From Ananas comosus (Eukaryota; Streptophyta; Magnoliopsida; Poales; Bromeliaceae), in contig NC_033621.1 in the NCBI RefSeq assembly GCF_001540865.1, positions 9,721,277-9,785,276 of the forward strand: a DNA stretch of 64,000 nucleotides. Reading direction: 5' to 3'. The notes under the pieces were generated by a model, which saw only the letters and a program-made list of their open reading frames with translations, did not search any database and was not told the DNA's origin. Within the stretch, counting starts at the first letter, position 1. Every line of letters starts with the position of its first letter. Below, piece after piece: positions 36,792-51,441 of the stretch. The translations under genes and the position numbers were made by a program.

Positions 36792-39700
36792 TCATACTCT
36801 CGAGTTCAACCAATCAATTATGTCCCTCATGACAATTTCTCTCTCAGGTTCGATAAGCAGATCATGCAAAAGCCCTTCATACAACTTAATTGACTTGTCC
36901 GATGAAGCGGCTTCTTCGTAGAGTTTTTGCGAGCCTTCAGGGTCGGTAACCAAGTCGGCAGTACCATGAAGGATTAGAAATGGAGTATTGATTCGGCTCA
37001 AGTTCTGCTGCAAGTAGGTGGACATGCGGAGGATCTCGTAGCCGGTTCGCACTCGGATTGCGCCGGTGAAGACAAGCGGGTCTGAATACTTCGATCTCAG
37101 AGCCTCTGGGTCTCGTGAGACAGATAGTCCGTTGCGGTTGGCAGCAGCAAATTGGTACTTCGGTGCGATGAGGGAGATTACGGGCGCCAGCACCTGCCAC
37201 AGTAAGATAGAAATATTACTATTCACTAGAAACTCCGAAAGTTATGATTAAGAATTAAGTTACAGGAAAGCAGAATGTCCTACAAACAAAAAACAAAATT
37301 CTAAACCCTAGACCTCACTATTTGCACTGCAAATAGATACTCACACATCCAACCAAAAAACTAATTCTAATTTCCAATTTTTCACTCATGCATTTTTTCT
37401 TAGTCCCCTATTGCATAGCTCTGGATCACACACGTAGTAGTGATAAACAGGTCCGTTAACTATATTTGAGCTCTCAAACGTAGAGATTGATGTCACAATA
37501 AGCCTCCTTTGCAACGATCCTCACAGGAAACAACTCACAGAACTTTACAACACATGAAAATAGGATAGAGCTCCAATTTCCTAAGTTCAACTTACCGCTA
37601 CAATAGGATGAGTTGGCTGGACATGAATCGCCGGCGAAGTCAACACAACACCTTTAACAAGAGCCTCTACCTTTGGATCAAGCACTGCCTTCAATAACAT
37701 ATCAACAAAAATATTGCATAGTTTATAACGTTTCTATTTCGAGCCATCTCCAGATTAAAAGTAACATAAATTTTGAAAACTACCTCACCTTCAAAATAAT
37801 TGCTGCGCCAGTTGAGTGACCAAAGCAAAAGCATGGCAAGCTCGGATTTTCTGACAGCACTCTCTCCAGAAATGCTTTCTACATAAATAGGAAAAGTTTC
37901 AAAACGAGAGATTTATAGAAGCTAATTGTATATGGATGAAATGAATTGTTGCCTCTTGAACGTCAATTGCACTTATTATCCCTCAAGATTAAACTTTTGG
38001 CAATCATATCCTCGACGGGTGTATGTAACCCAATCTGATCTTCGCATATCAGTTATTTTAACGGTTGTTAAGGCAAGTGATCTACAAGTGGTCACTTATT
38101 GTGCGGAACAACAAATAGACTTTAGATCACACATTAAATGATCAGTTGATCGGTCTGTGCATAAATAGATGTTACATAGGGTAAGGTTCAAATTTATAAT
38201 TTACGGACTATGGGGAGGACATAATCGCCAAAATTGTCAGTTCAAGAAGCTACTTGCAATCTAATGAAAGTTCAAGGACAGGAGTAACATTTTACCCATC
38301 ACTAATTACGGAAAGTCAAACATAAGAACAAGTGTCTATACCAAGTCGCTGACTGCATAATCAAGAGACTGAACATATCCATGCAGACCATCGCTCCCAC
38401 CATGACCTGTGTTTGGAGACAATCCTCATTATTACAGACAGCCATGTACCTTCTTAAATTAGATCTATCTTTTGGTTTTTAATCAATTAAGTTGGCATTC
38501 AGACATTTATTTCCCCTATAGTAATCATGTAACCTCTGAACATCAGATCTATCACCAACGTTCTTCACTATTTGCAACTGTTCATCATGAGATTCTAGCT
38601 TTGATATCTTGCATACAACAAATTCAACATTAAGTTATAATGTTAGCTTCACTAAATATGTTAAGTTTGGAAACATATTTTCACTTACATCTGTTCATGA
38701 GGAACTAATAAATGAATACTAAATTGGTAGGAACAGATAGAATTTGGATAACTCTGTTCGGACTTTGATTACCTTTGTCCCATAACATGGCCGGAAGTTT
38801 CAAAAATTATAAACAAGCCAATTTAAAAAAAGGAATAAAAGCTAAAAAATTATCGATTGAATCACAATAATTAATTATGGTAACTATGGATATTCTTTTA
38901 TGCAAAATGTTGCTGATTTTCAAAATGTCTTCAATTGAAATGAATAGGAATTACAAGTAATGAAATGAAATAGCTTAACGGAAAAAGATAATGAGGACAG
39001 TTTTGTTTCTATTTCAAAATATCACTAGTTGACATAAATTAAAAGTTCAATACATAGTATAACACCTGTAGGCAATATATAGCAAACCTCGCCAGATTCA
39101 AATAGCCTCAGGAAGGTGAAACCACGCAACTAACATACACATATGAAGAAATTATTGCCTGCCCACGGGCTTCCATGTCACCCATAGCAGCTTTTAAAAA
39201 TCACCATAGAAGCTTCTAAAAATCACCATATACCCATGAATAGTAAATTTGTTTGGTAAGGGCTTCTCTTTTTTTTCTTTTTTTTTTTTTGATAAGCTAT
39301 TTGGTGGCGTTTGGCAGGTGAGAAGGATTACAATAACGCAAAAGCTTCTCATGGAGAGATGTGCGGCAACTTCTAAGAGCTGTAATCCACTTGTGACATG
39401 ATTCCCCAAGTCCAGGCGATAATTTCCCATGACAATTTTTGATCATTTACTTTATTATGCATTTACTAATTTACTTTGGTAGATAAGGTAGAAACTTCAA
39501 AACTAGAGGTTTTTACCAGCCACCATGCTTCAAAGGCTATTCTTGCAGATGTCATTGTTGGAGTCTGCGCAGTGTAAGCAATTAAGTAAACAGTTATAGA
39601 TCTCTGTGGAAGCTAAGGTCACAAGTTACAACAAAGTTTCCTCATTATTTATAACTGTTGTACATTAAGCTATATTAATGTTCCTAGCAATTAATAACAA

Positions 39701-42700
39701 CATAAAAGAAAAGATAAAAATTCCAAATAAAAAAAAGGTGGCCTCAAGCTCAGTGAGAGAAGCTATAAAAAGCAGGCCTTTTATAGCCCCAAATATGTCC
39801 AAATACAAAATGTTTCAATCTGAATCCTACTTTCAGATCGGCATTTATTCTAGGTTTGAAGTCAAAATATCCTACTAATGTGATACATTGGTATTTCAGT
39901 AATAATAGCCTTTTCCATTTTCTAAGTCCTCGTTAGATTTTCTGCAAGATTTGTTTTTCCTACCAATCTTAGCCAACTAGTTGATAATTAAGATGGTGAG
40001 TCATATTCTACACTCTGTGGATTAAATAAACTATGACTTATTCGTGAGTTTTGGATTAAGGGTATACATTTACAGCAATCAGCTTCGGTGCTGGTTCTTT
40101 TAGTGTTAAGGATATTTATTTTGAATATGGATGAGTTAGTTTGATTGGGTTTATTTCAGAAGGAATTGTGCCATTCTTTATGTTCTGTTAGTGGGGGGGG
40201 NATTTTCTGCAAGATTTGTTTTTCCTACCAATCTTAGCCAACTAGTTGATAATTAAGATGGTGAGTCATATTCTACACTCTGTGGATTAAATAAACTATT
40301 ACTAACTACAGAAAGAGAGTGTTGTAAAATGAGGACGAAAAATATTGATGGCAATTTCACAAATATTTGATGGGCAATTTCACAACCCACACCCTATAAG
40401 CATTCAATAGAGAGCCAAAACACAAGGGCAATAATAAATTAAAAACCACAAGAACACAAGAATTTATGTGGTTCGGCTAGTCCTACATCCACAGGAGAAA
40501 AATGCAAAAAAAGTTTCCACCATAAACCTTAGAGATTACAAAAGAGATACAAATGAAAGAGAAACCACCTTAAATCCGAAGATAAAGATATTTCCAACAA
40601 TCTCTAGCTCTACCTAAATGGTGTAAACCACACCTCACAAGGAAGATCTAGGGATGTCAACGGGTCGGGTTTGGGTCGGGTTTTTAAAAATCCGAACTCG
40701 AACCAGAAAACCAAATTAAAACCTGTACCCGGACCCGAACCCGGCAGGTTTTAAAAATCCATACCCATATCCGTACCCGACAAAAAACCCGAAACCCGAA
40801 CCCGGATCCGAACCCGGCGGGTTTTAAAAATCCATACCGTTGAATGAAGATCTAAGGGCTAAAAATTATTAAATATTTTATATATTATATAAATAAATAA
40901 AAATAAATTATGTATATATATAATTTATTCGGGTTCGGGTTCGGGTTCGGGTTCGGGTTCGGGTCGGGTAAATACAAAATCCATACCCGTATCCATATCC
41001 GTCGGATTTTTATTTTCCATACCCATAACTGAATCCATACCCGTTTAGCTCGGGTAAACCTGCCCCGTTCGGGTTCGGGTTCGGGTTCGGGTTCGGATAA
41101 TATTTCGGGTATCCATACCCATTGACATCCCTAGGAAGATCCCACCTCCTTCTTGATAGAACTAAGATTAAACCAATCTCTAGAGTTTTTTCTCTTTTTC
41201 TCCCATTTCTTTTCTCACTCTCTACTTCTCTCTATTTTTTTTTTTTTGACTCTAATGTTCTAATCATCCCCACTTTAGTCCCTAAGACGAGCCATCAAAT
41301 ATGAGCCTTCGGATCAAAAGAATCATGATCCAAAGGCTTACAAGTAGGAGGCCCAATACGTAGTTTAGAAAACATAAACATAGGACATTTGCCTTCACCA
41401 AAATTACATAGCCCAAAGAACATGGCCCAAATGACAAATAGGCCCACTATAATTAGCTCAACAATCTCCTATTTGAAGGCAAATCACCATCCTTCAAACA
41501 AATAATCTTCATCTATTAAAAAAGCTTCATCACAAATGTGTTGTTCTCCAACCACTTCGTTTACATCTTGATCAATCTGGAGTGTTTTCTACAAAATATG
41601 AGCTATTTCGTAGGAACAATCTTTGTCAACATATCCGAAAGACTTTTCTTTGCTTCGATCTTCTCCACATCCGAGTGTCGACTACCTAATGCCATCCGAA
41701 TAAAATAAAAGCAAACATCAATATGTTTAGTTTGGGATTGATACGCCATATTTTTTGCAAGATGAATTGCACTTTGATTATCACAATGCACAACATATTT
41801 GTTTTGCTTTACTCCGTATTGTGTAAGCAATTGCTTCGACTAAATCATTTCCTTTGCTGCCTTGGTCAAGACAACATATTCGGCCTCCGTAGAGGACAAA
41901 GTAATGCCGTCTTGCAATCTAGACATCCAACTAATCGCACTACCTCCAAATGTGAAAATATATCCCATAGTAGACTTTCTTATCTCTCCACAACCGGCAT
42001 GATCAGAATCAATAAATCCATTCACCTCCAAAGAAGTTCAACAAAAACGCACAACCATTTTGCGTACCCTTCAAATACCAAAGAACCCACTTAACGGCTT
42101 GCCAATGTTCCCATACTAGATTGGATATATATCTTAAAATACCTCCAATCGCATAAGCTATATCCAGTCTTGAACAAACCATAGCATACATCAAACTCCC
42201 AACGGCGGAATTATAAGGAACATTCTTCATTTTATCGCTTTCAGTCTTATTCGTTGGAGAGTTTCTTTTGGATAACTTAAAATGCCCGGGTAATGAAGTA
42301 GAAACCACTTTACAATCATTCATTTCAAACCTTTCCAGTACCTTAGAAATATACCCCAATAGACTAAGCCATAACTTGCCTTGCTCCCTATCTCTTTTAA
42401 TTTGCATGCCCAAAATTTTCTTCGCTTCACCAAGATCGTTAGCAGTAAGCTTCTTTGACATGTCAAGCTTCAACTTTGTAATATCATTTTGATCATTATT
42501 AGCAATCAATATATCATCCACATCAAGGTTTAAAGTGTTGTGGCACAGAGGCGTGCCGCTCTTTTCCTGGCACAGTACAACACAGGTACCCTTGCATGCC
42601 GACACGTGATACGATTGCATGCCGATGGATACGCATGACCTCCTACTGGCACGCTTTGGCATGGACTTATTTTAGTTTTTTTGGTTCCAAAAAACTCTTA

Positions 42701-45700
42701 GACTGTTACTTTGAAAGATTTAGATAAATAATTATGAATATTTGCTATATATAGCTTACTATACTCATCACTTTTAACATGCATGCAAGTTTTTTGTATG
42801 TAAGTACAACTATACCTAATGTAGAATAAAAATTAAAATACAATAACAAAATTTACAAGTATAATAATTATTTAAATTTACATATTTACATAGAGATGAC
42901 TGTTTAATTCTATATAGATCGTCGCAGTAGTCATACAACATATTGTCATCTACATATACGAGATTTATTTGAAAATGTTGATATAAATATTGCTGGTATT
43001 GTGAGAAATTCATATATTCCCAGTATAGCTTATTGTATTGTCCGAGATAGCATACACAACTGGATCGTGGATGTAATGGACAACAGCCATCTGTGGCATA
43101 TGGACTGAAACACCATAAGGAAAAGGATTGTACGAAATAGAAGAATCATAATATGGATATGCATACGTATCAGTAGATGTAGATTCGTCATATGAGCTTT
43201 CACTATGTGAAGGTACAGATGGATAGTAATTGGATTGTTGTTGCTCCAATTGATGCCGGATGGATTGGAATTCACTTTGAGTGCCACGAATTGATGCATC
43301 ATAATCAAACATCCTTCGATAAAGGCCATGTTGATATTTGTGCAAAGTATCATCCCTTCGTGGATGTCAAGTTGATATTGCCTCCAAACTTTCTCTCATC
43401 TTCCCATAATCTTGTTGTGAGGATCTTTTATCTTTTCTACGGTCATATACCACTCTAGATGTTTGACGTGGTTGAGAGTCTTGAGACCCATGATCAGTGC
43501 AAAAAAGTGCAACATGACAAAAATAAACTGGAGAGAGGAGAGATGCTTCAGCCTTCGGGTTACCCAAAGGGCAAACCAAAAAAAAAAGAAACCAAAAAGC
43601 CAAAAAAAAGCATCTAAGTCAAAAAGAAAAATAAAAAGTACAAAAGGACAAAAAAAGAGAGATAGGGAAGGTGTACCCGGAATGGTCTTGGTATCCTAAA
43701 GAACAAAACAAAGGGGAAAAAAAGCAAAAAGCAAAAAAGCAAAAAAAGAAATTACACAGTGCCAGCACGGTACTGTGCCGCGGCACACTCCTGCGTGCCG
43801 CTCTGTCTAGTGCGATACGGCAGAGTATGACGCGGCACGAAGGGAGGATCTGAGACCACCCCACACCCCCCCCCCGTGCGTGCCACCCCGTGCCGTACGG
43901 CACGGGGCAGCGATTTAAACCTTGATCCACATACAGTAACAAAATAGTGAAAGAATCATATATTGAGCCTTCGAAATAAATACAATAATCAAAAACACAT
44001 CTTTTATAACCTTCATCTTGCATGAAAGAATCAAATTTCTCATACCATTGTCTAAATACTTGCTTTAAACCATACAATCCCTCCTTTAGCTTACATAGTA
44101 AATTACGGTTAGCTTCATCAATAAATCAAGCCTTCAAGTTCAAACATAAATTTTTTCATCCAAATCAGCATGCGAGAAAGCAGTTTTAATATCAAGTTGT
44201 TCAAGCTCAAGATCCAAATTTGTAATCAAGGATAAAAAAAACTCTAATTGAGCAATGCTTAACAACGGGAGCAAATATTTCATTGAAGTCAATACCTTGC
44301 TTTTGTCCATATCACTTAACAACAAGCCTTGCCTTATACCTCCTGGATCCGTCGGCCTCATTCTTGATCACCTAAACCCATCGATTTTTCAATGCTTTCT
44401 TTCCAACCGGAAGCTCTACTAACTCCCAAGCATGGTTTTGATGTAAAGAATCCGTCTTGTCCTCCATTGCCTCTTGCCACTTTACTTATTCAGGACAATC
44501 TTTTGGTTCTTGAAAACACTCGGGCTCACCCGAATCAGTAAATAAAGTATAATACAAGGAAGGGGAATACTGTTGGATGGGTTTATGTGGCCTAGTTGAT
44601 CTTCTCAATTCATGTGCCAGCAAGGTAGACACATCTTCTTCGCTCTCATGAAAATCATGCCAACCTTCAATAGATTGTGTGCTTTCTTCATGATCATTAT
44701 TACCATCATAACCAACATCACTATCGTGAAGTAGAGGATGAACTGCATGTACATCTTGAGAACAACCATCAACTTGTATATCAACAACAAGCTCATCTTT
44801 TTTTTGCTCATCTTTCGCGCCTTCTTTAAACATTACATACTCTAAACACGACATCCGACTCCAAATAGTTCTCTTAGCAACGAGATTTCAAACCCTATAG
44901 CCCAACTCATCAACCTTCATATTTTCTTGATTTCACATCAAGCTTTGTTCTACTTTCTTTTAGAATATGAACCGAAGCTTCACACCTAAATATTCTCAAG
45001 TGCCCATAGGAAATGTCTTTGCCATTCTATATAATTTCCGGAATGTCTCCATCCAATGCAACACTAGGTGATCCATTAAAAGTAAATTAATATATTTGCC
45101 GTTTCGGCCTGTAAAGGCTTTGGTAGACTGGAGTGAGACAACATACTTCGAATTCGCTCCAAAATGGTTTGGTTCGTTCTTTCAATGATCCCAGTACGTT
45201 TAGTATAGGAAACTGCCTTCACTCTTTTGATGTCATTTTCTAAACAAAAATCATCAAAGGCACTAGAGCAAAATTCACAACCATTATCTGTTTGCAAGTA
45301 CTTAATAAAATGTTCACTTTTTTTTCAACACGGGCTTTGAATTTCTTAAAATTTTCAAAAACTTCATATTTTGAAACCAAATAAATCCAACGCTTCCTAG
45401 AATAATCATCTAAGAAAGTAACATAGTATGCACCTCCAAGTGACTCAATATTGAAAGGGCCACAAACATTGGAATAAACCAATTCCAATAGCTTGCCTTT
45501 TTTATGCATCTCTCTTTTTTTTTGAAGTTAACTCTATGTTGGTTTCCCATAATGTAATGCTCACAAAAGTTAAGAAATGAATGCTCAAAAAAAGGAACAA
45601 GGTTCTATTCTTGTAATACCTTCATATCATGCTTACTTATATGACCAAGTCGATTATGCCAAACTTGCATATCTTTGCCTTTGCTTGCTGTAACAACTAC

Positions 45701-48700
45701 TAAATTTGAATCATCACCATTGTAAGCTGTTCCATGAAGTGTATAGACTTCCACTCTTTTGCCCTTTCAAAATAGTCATACTACCCTTTGATATTTTCCA
45801 AGAGCCCTTTCCGAAAGTGATAACAATACCGAAATCATCCAATTGTCTTGCCGATATTAAATTCTTTGTGATCTCCAAAACATGGCATACATTTGTCAAT
45901 GTATGCTTCTTGTCATTTGTTTGTTTTATGACAGTGTCACCAATGCCCACAATTTTACATGCCTGATCATTATCAAGATAGACATATTCAACATCTACTT
46001 CTTTATATGAAGAAAAATATGATCGATCCAGACATATATGAAAAAAAGCACCATAATCCAAAATCCAAGTGTTTGCACAAGAAGAGACTGTGCACGCAAC
46101 ACTTAATGTGACTCCACCTGCACCATCTGAAGCATTGTTAGCTTCATTCTTGACGTCCTTATCTTTACCCTTTTGCTTGTTTTTCAAAGAATTAACAACC
46201 ATTTCTCACACGGCCCATTTTCTTGCAATACCAACAAGTAAGCCTTTTACCTTGTGATTTTGACCTTCCTTTACTTTGATATTTTCCCTTTGTGTTAGCA
46301 GATTGGCCTCGCTTCAATGACATTCCTCTTTCACCAATAATTAGTGCTTGATTCATATCACTAGACAATTGGTTTGTGTCCTTGCGACTTTCCTCATTCA
46401 ACAACGAAGCAACTATATCATTCAACTTGAAATTGTTTCCCAATGTGTTCGCCACCATAGTAACAAGCGTATCCCAACTTGAAAGTAAAGAACTCAAAAG
46501 GAGTAAACAAAAGACTTCATCAAGATTAATTGATTTTGAGAGACTTCAATTGTATCGCAATAGAGTTGAACTCACATGCTTACGAATAGACAAACCTTCT
46601 TGCATCTTCAAGAGAAAGAGTCTCTTCATTGCATGCATCTTGTTCACACCGGAAGGTTGCTCAAATGATTGCTCCAAAGTCTCCCACAACTCAAATGCGG
46701 TCTTGCATTGATATTTGATAGACATCAAATAAGACCGATGGTGAAATGCATGGTCTAATCGCTGTCAAACATTTTCGGTCAAGTATGTCTGATTCATGAT
46801 TATCCATATTAGTGGGCTTTGCACCTTTTCCCAATATTGGTAAAATCAAGCTCTTTTGCAACCAAATAATACTTTATCATGATTTTCCATATAGGCCAAT
46901 CGTTCTCATTCAACTTCTCAAATTCCATTGCCTTTTTCATTGGAAAGATAAGTGAATGAATACAAGTGAATGCTTAGATAACCACCAATCAAGCTCTGAC
47001 ACCAATTGTTGTAAAATGAGGGCGAAAATTATTGATGGCAATTTCACAAATACTTGGTGGGCAATTTCATAACCCACACCCTATAAGCATCCAATAGAGA
47101 GCCAAAGCAAAAGAGCAATAATAAAATAAATAAACCCACAAGAACACAAGAATTTACATGGTTCGGCTATGACAACATCCACGAAAAAATAATAAAAAAA
47201 AAGCTTCCGCTATAAAACTTGGAGACTACGAGAGAGATACAAATGGGAGAGATATCACCTTCAATCCGAAGACAAAGAGACCTCCAACAATCTCTAGCTT
47301 TATCTAAACGGTATAAACCATACCTCAGAAGGAAGATTCCCCTTCCTTTATGGAACTAAGATTAAACGAAGTTCTAGTGTTTTCTTTCTTTTTCTCCCAC
47401 TTCTTTTCTCAATCTCTACTTCTCTCTATTTTTTTTTCCTCTAATGTTCTAATCACCCCACTTTAGCCTCTAAGACAAGAGCCATCAAATATGAATACAT
47501 AGTTAGAATACATAGAACGAGGAGATCTGACTTCACTAAAATTACATAGCCCAAAGAACAAGGCCCAAGTGACAAATAGGCCCAATATAATTAGCTCAAC
47601 AGAGAGATGGACCAATATCGACTTGTCCTTTGTCCGTAGTACTCAGTCCACGTTCACAACTCAATCCACTCTAAAGTATATTCCATTTGAATGTCTAATA
47701 TTAGAGATTCATATAATCTTTATAAGATGATTAATGGCACATAAATCTTCACTATTCCACACGAACGCCATCAAACTTGAATCCTGTAGAGTGCTCTGAC
47801 AGATTTCTAATGGAAGTATTAAATCTATTAACCATTTATGTTGATGGATGCACTAATAACTGTTGTATTATAATGACCATCCATTTATGCCTAACCCATG
47901 CCTGGGAGAGTCGAAGGATTTGGCATGAGAGAATGAAAGAATTTGCCGCCCTCTTTAACCGCAGTCAGATACAACACTAATGGCCTATTTTTCCTCCCCG
48001 CCCCCAGCCCCCTAATACCTTGTCTTCTCCTTCAAAGCGATTAGCCCCTCTCCCCCATCTCTTTATCGCTCCTTCGTCTGCCACTAGTGGTGCTCTCGCT
48101 CTCACACTTACCATCGTTCTCCTCACATCTCCCCCTCCGCCCCTGACTATCCTTCTACAAATTCCCAATCCCCCACCACCACCACCACCACCACGATACA
48201 AGTTCACACTTCCAATGAAGCCTCACCATATTTTCCTTGCTGCTTCCCTATGAAGCCAACCATCCTCGCCACCGTGAAAGTCGAAGCGTTTGGATCAAAG
48301 GGGAGAAGCAGAAGAGGCAAGACGTACACGAACAAATTCTTGAATCTTGCCCGGATTGGGTTGGTGGTCGACGGCATGACAGACACCTTCAAGAGAGCAA
48401 GATCCGGCATAGGATCACCGTCAACACTGCGTTTATCGTGTTCGCTCCCCCTCCTGGGCTTCGATCAAAGATTGATACCAACAACCTCCAAAAATAGATT
48501 TCGAGCTTTTGCTTTTGCTTTTGCTGCAAGCTTAGTTAGTTAATTCGTGTTTAATACGCGAATTATTCGCGTATTTTTTAACATATGTATTAAACGCCGA
48601 TTTTCGTATTTTTCCAAAAAATACGAAAAAAAACGCGATTTTTTCATCAAAAATGATTATTCGCGAATTATTCGCGATTCGCGAATAATTCGCCCAAAAA

Positions 48701-51377
48701 ATCGGCGACAGCGACTCGCAGCCGAGGGTCGATTCGTCGCCAATCTCGTCGCCGCTCGCGTCGTCGCCGCTCTCGTCACCGCCACTCTCGTCACCGCCGC
48801 TCGCGTCGTCGCCGTCCTCCGCAGCCCTCGCCGGCGCAGGGATCAAGGGCCGCAGCGGCGGATCCCATCTCCTCACCCGAGGTCGTCAGCAGAAAAGAAG
48901 ATGAACAGTAAAAGCATCGGGGCTTTTGGGAGAAATAGATGCGCGCAGTCCACGAGGCTATTTCAGCCTCGTGGACCGCACGAGGGGGAGGTCCACAGTG
49001 GACCTCCCTCTGTGTATGTGTGTGTATATAAAAAATTTTATTTATAAATATATATTCATTTATTATATATATTATTTTATTTTTATATAGAAATATTTAT
49101 ATAATATTTTGTTTATAAATTTGTAATTATTTATTAATATTTTTAAATATATAAATTTTATGTATTATTAATAAGGTTTATTATTAATATATGAATATAT
49201 TTAATCTATATATAAAAATTATAATAATAATATATACAGTATATTAATTATTATATATTTATTATATAGCCGAATTTTTTATTCCGAATTTTTAATTGGT
49301 GAACATATAATATCCGTACAAATCACGTATCCAAATAATTACCGAATCCGTTTTTTTGCCGTATTTTTTAACGAATTTAAAAATTAAAAGACGAATTTTA
49401 TCCGAATTATACCCGTACCGAATTTTTGCTGAATCCGAATTAACTAACTATGGCTGCAAGTGAGAAGCTGTTCGGGGATTTGTATCAAATATCTATTTGT
49501 GTTTTATTTGAACAACAATTTTAGACCAAAGCCCGGACAAAGAAACCAGCAATTTCTGTCCTGTGACTTGCTTTTCCAATTTTGTAACTCACATGAAACG
49601 TAGGTCAAAAACACGATATAGATAGTCGAATCGACTTTGCCTGATTCATCTAAGTCATTGATCAATGATGCTTCTGAGAACATTAATATCCAAGGTTAGA
49701 TAATCTAGACCGTAACTAGAATTTGTTTCACATTTTACTACTGCTTTTTTGTGCTAATATTGTTGCCTAAAGTTCTAACCTTTGAACTATATTACTTACT
49801 TCAATAGGTCTTGAATTGGCTTCCTCAATAAGAGCCATAGCTAAATGTATCAAAATTGTTAGTCTTCCATATATCCAGATCTTTAATAAATATCTATAGA
49901 ATTTCTTTTGCCATCTAATGATTTTTTTGACATCGAATTTTGTAGTTAAAATTAGAAGAGTTTGTCCAGCAGAACAGATGGATTAACCAGCGAAAGCACA
50001 AGTAATATGCATTCAACATAACAACTGACCCTCATATGATTTTAACTTTTAGATGGATCTTTTATTATTGGTGTTCCATATATCCATGTATTACTATATT
50101 CTCTTCATCTCTACATGTGTAGGCAGTGAATTATTCACTATGATTCCAAGGTCTAACTTTAAGTGAAAAACTTCGTATTTTCACAACTAAGTTACTTTGT
50201 GGAATGACATGAAATTCCTTGATTATTATTTGTTTGACGCCTCGGTAGGTTAATTGATGATGGAGTAAATCTACCTTACAGCTCTTGTATCAAGCAGGCC
50301 ATCTGATAGCTAGTTTTAGAATTTGAATTCTCTAACGGCTAAATTTTTAAGAGTGCCACAAATTATCTGGAATTATATAGTGTATATCCAAGCAGCCTAA
50401 AAATGAAGCGATGGAATCCACTAGAGTTATAGGATTCTCTATTTTATCCAGACCTAAAACATAGACTATAAACTCTATGAAATTTTTTAACTGTGCATCT
50501 AAATGAGGCCTAAATGTATCCGTATTAGATACTGTATCAAATATAATAGCTGTGGTCTACTTCACACACTGTGTCAGACACTCGTTGTATTAAATTTATC
50601 CAAAAAAATTTGTCATAATGCACCAACGAAGCTTAGACCCAGTTGGTACCCCCCACGTTCTAAGAAGCTGAAGAAACAGTTGATGGAATTAAGGTGGGGG
50701 CTTTGCTCCCGATTCCCAAAAGAAAAACAAAAGAAAAATAATAACGTAGTTATGGCTTAGTTACTTTTAGGACGCTTCTTCAGTACTTCTCAATTTCATA
50801 TATATATATAGAGTAGGGCTGCTGTGCTCTCAGGAGCACGGAGGCCTCCGTGCTCCTGAGCTGGCCTCCGTGCTCCTGAGCCATTTCGATGATGGAATTT
50901 CCGAATCGACGATCGGCTCCGTTAGACTTGATCTAACGTGTTTGAAGTTTCTAGAAAATAATTTTTGCGATTTTTTGATATCATTTACCTAGCAATTGAA
51001 AGGATTCAAAATCAATAATTTTTAACGGCTGAAAATAAAAGTTCTACAAAAAGTGGTAATATAGCACTAAAATTTTCAATCAGAAATATTGATCTTGTTG
51101 TAGATAGTATAAAGAATTTTGTATCAAAATTTCATCTGATTTGAATACTTCTACACCGTTAAACTTGAAAACGGCAGATATCAACCATTAAAAATTATTA
51201 ATTTTGAATCCTTTTGATCACTAGGTAAATGATATCAAAAAATCGCAAAAACTATTTTCTGAAAACTTCAAATACGCTAGATCACGTCTAACGGAGCAGA
51301 TCGTCAATTCGGAAATTCCATCATCGAAAACGGCTCAGGAGCACGGAGGCCTCCGTGCTCCTGAGAGCACAACAGCC

Positions 51378-51441
<64 letters not shown>

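Larger units (their letters stand above)
40320..47601 (-). mobile_element. Complete but degenerate Ty1-copia retrotransposon, TSD GAGAG
   Basis: LTRs at 40,320-41,463 (3' LTR, enlarged by a hAT MITE) and 47,007-47,601 (5' LTR, 595 bp), with ends TGTTG...CAACA and flanks GAGAG at 40,315-40,319 and 47,602-47,606. The primer site resembles initiator-Met (GGTGTCAGAGC, 46,993-47,004, read minus) and a polypurine tract AAATAGGAGAT precedes the 3' LTR. The order gag, protease, integrase, RT, RNase H is that of copia. It is inserted in MAGL-like intron 3. Many frameshifts, so not autonomous. Confidence 0.93.

Noticed and set aside
40920..41100. Telomere-like (TTCGGG)n array as an interstitial telomere
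   Set aside because: The unit is not the plant telomere repeat TTTAGGG, and the arrays form the arms of a hAT MITE with an 8-bp target duplication.
47977..48253. Gly-rich and Pro/Ser-rich frames in the C-rich tract
   Set aside because: Low-complexity translation of CCACCACCA and CT runs, not supported as a gene.
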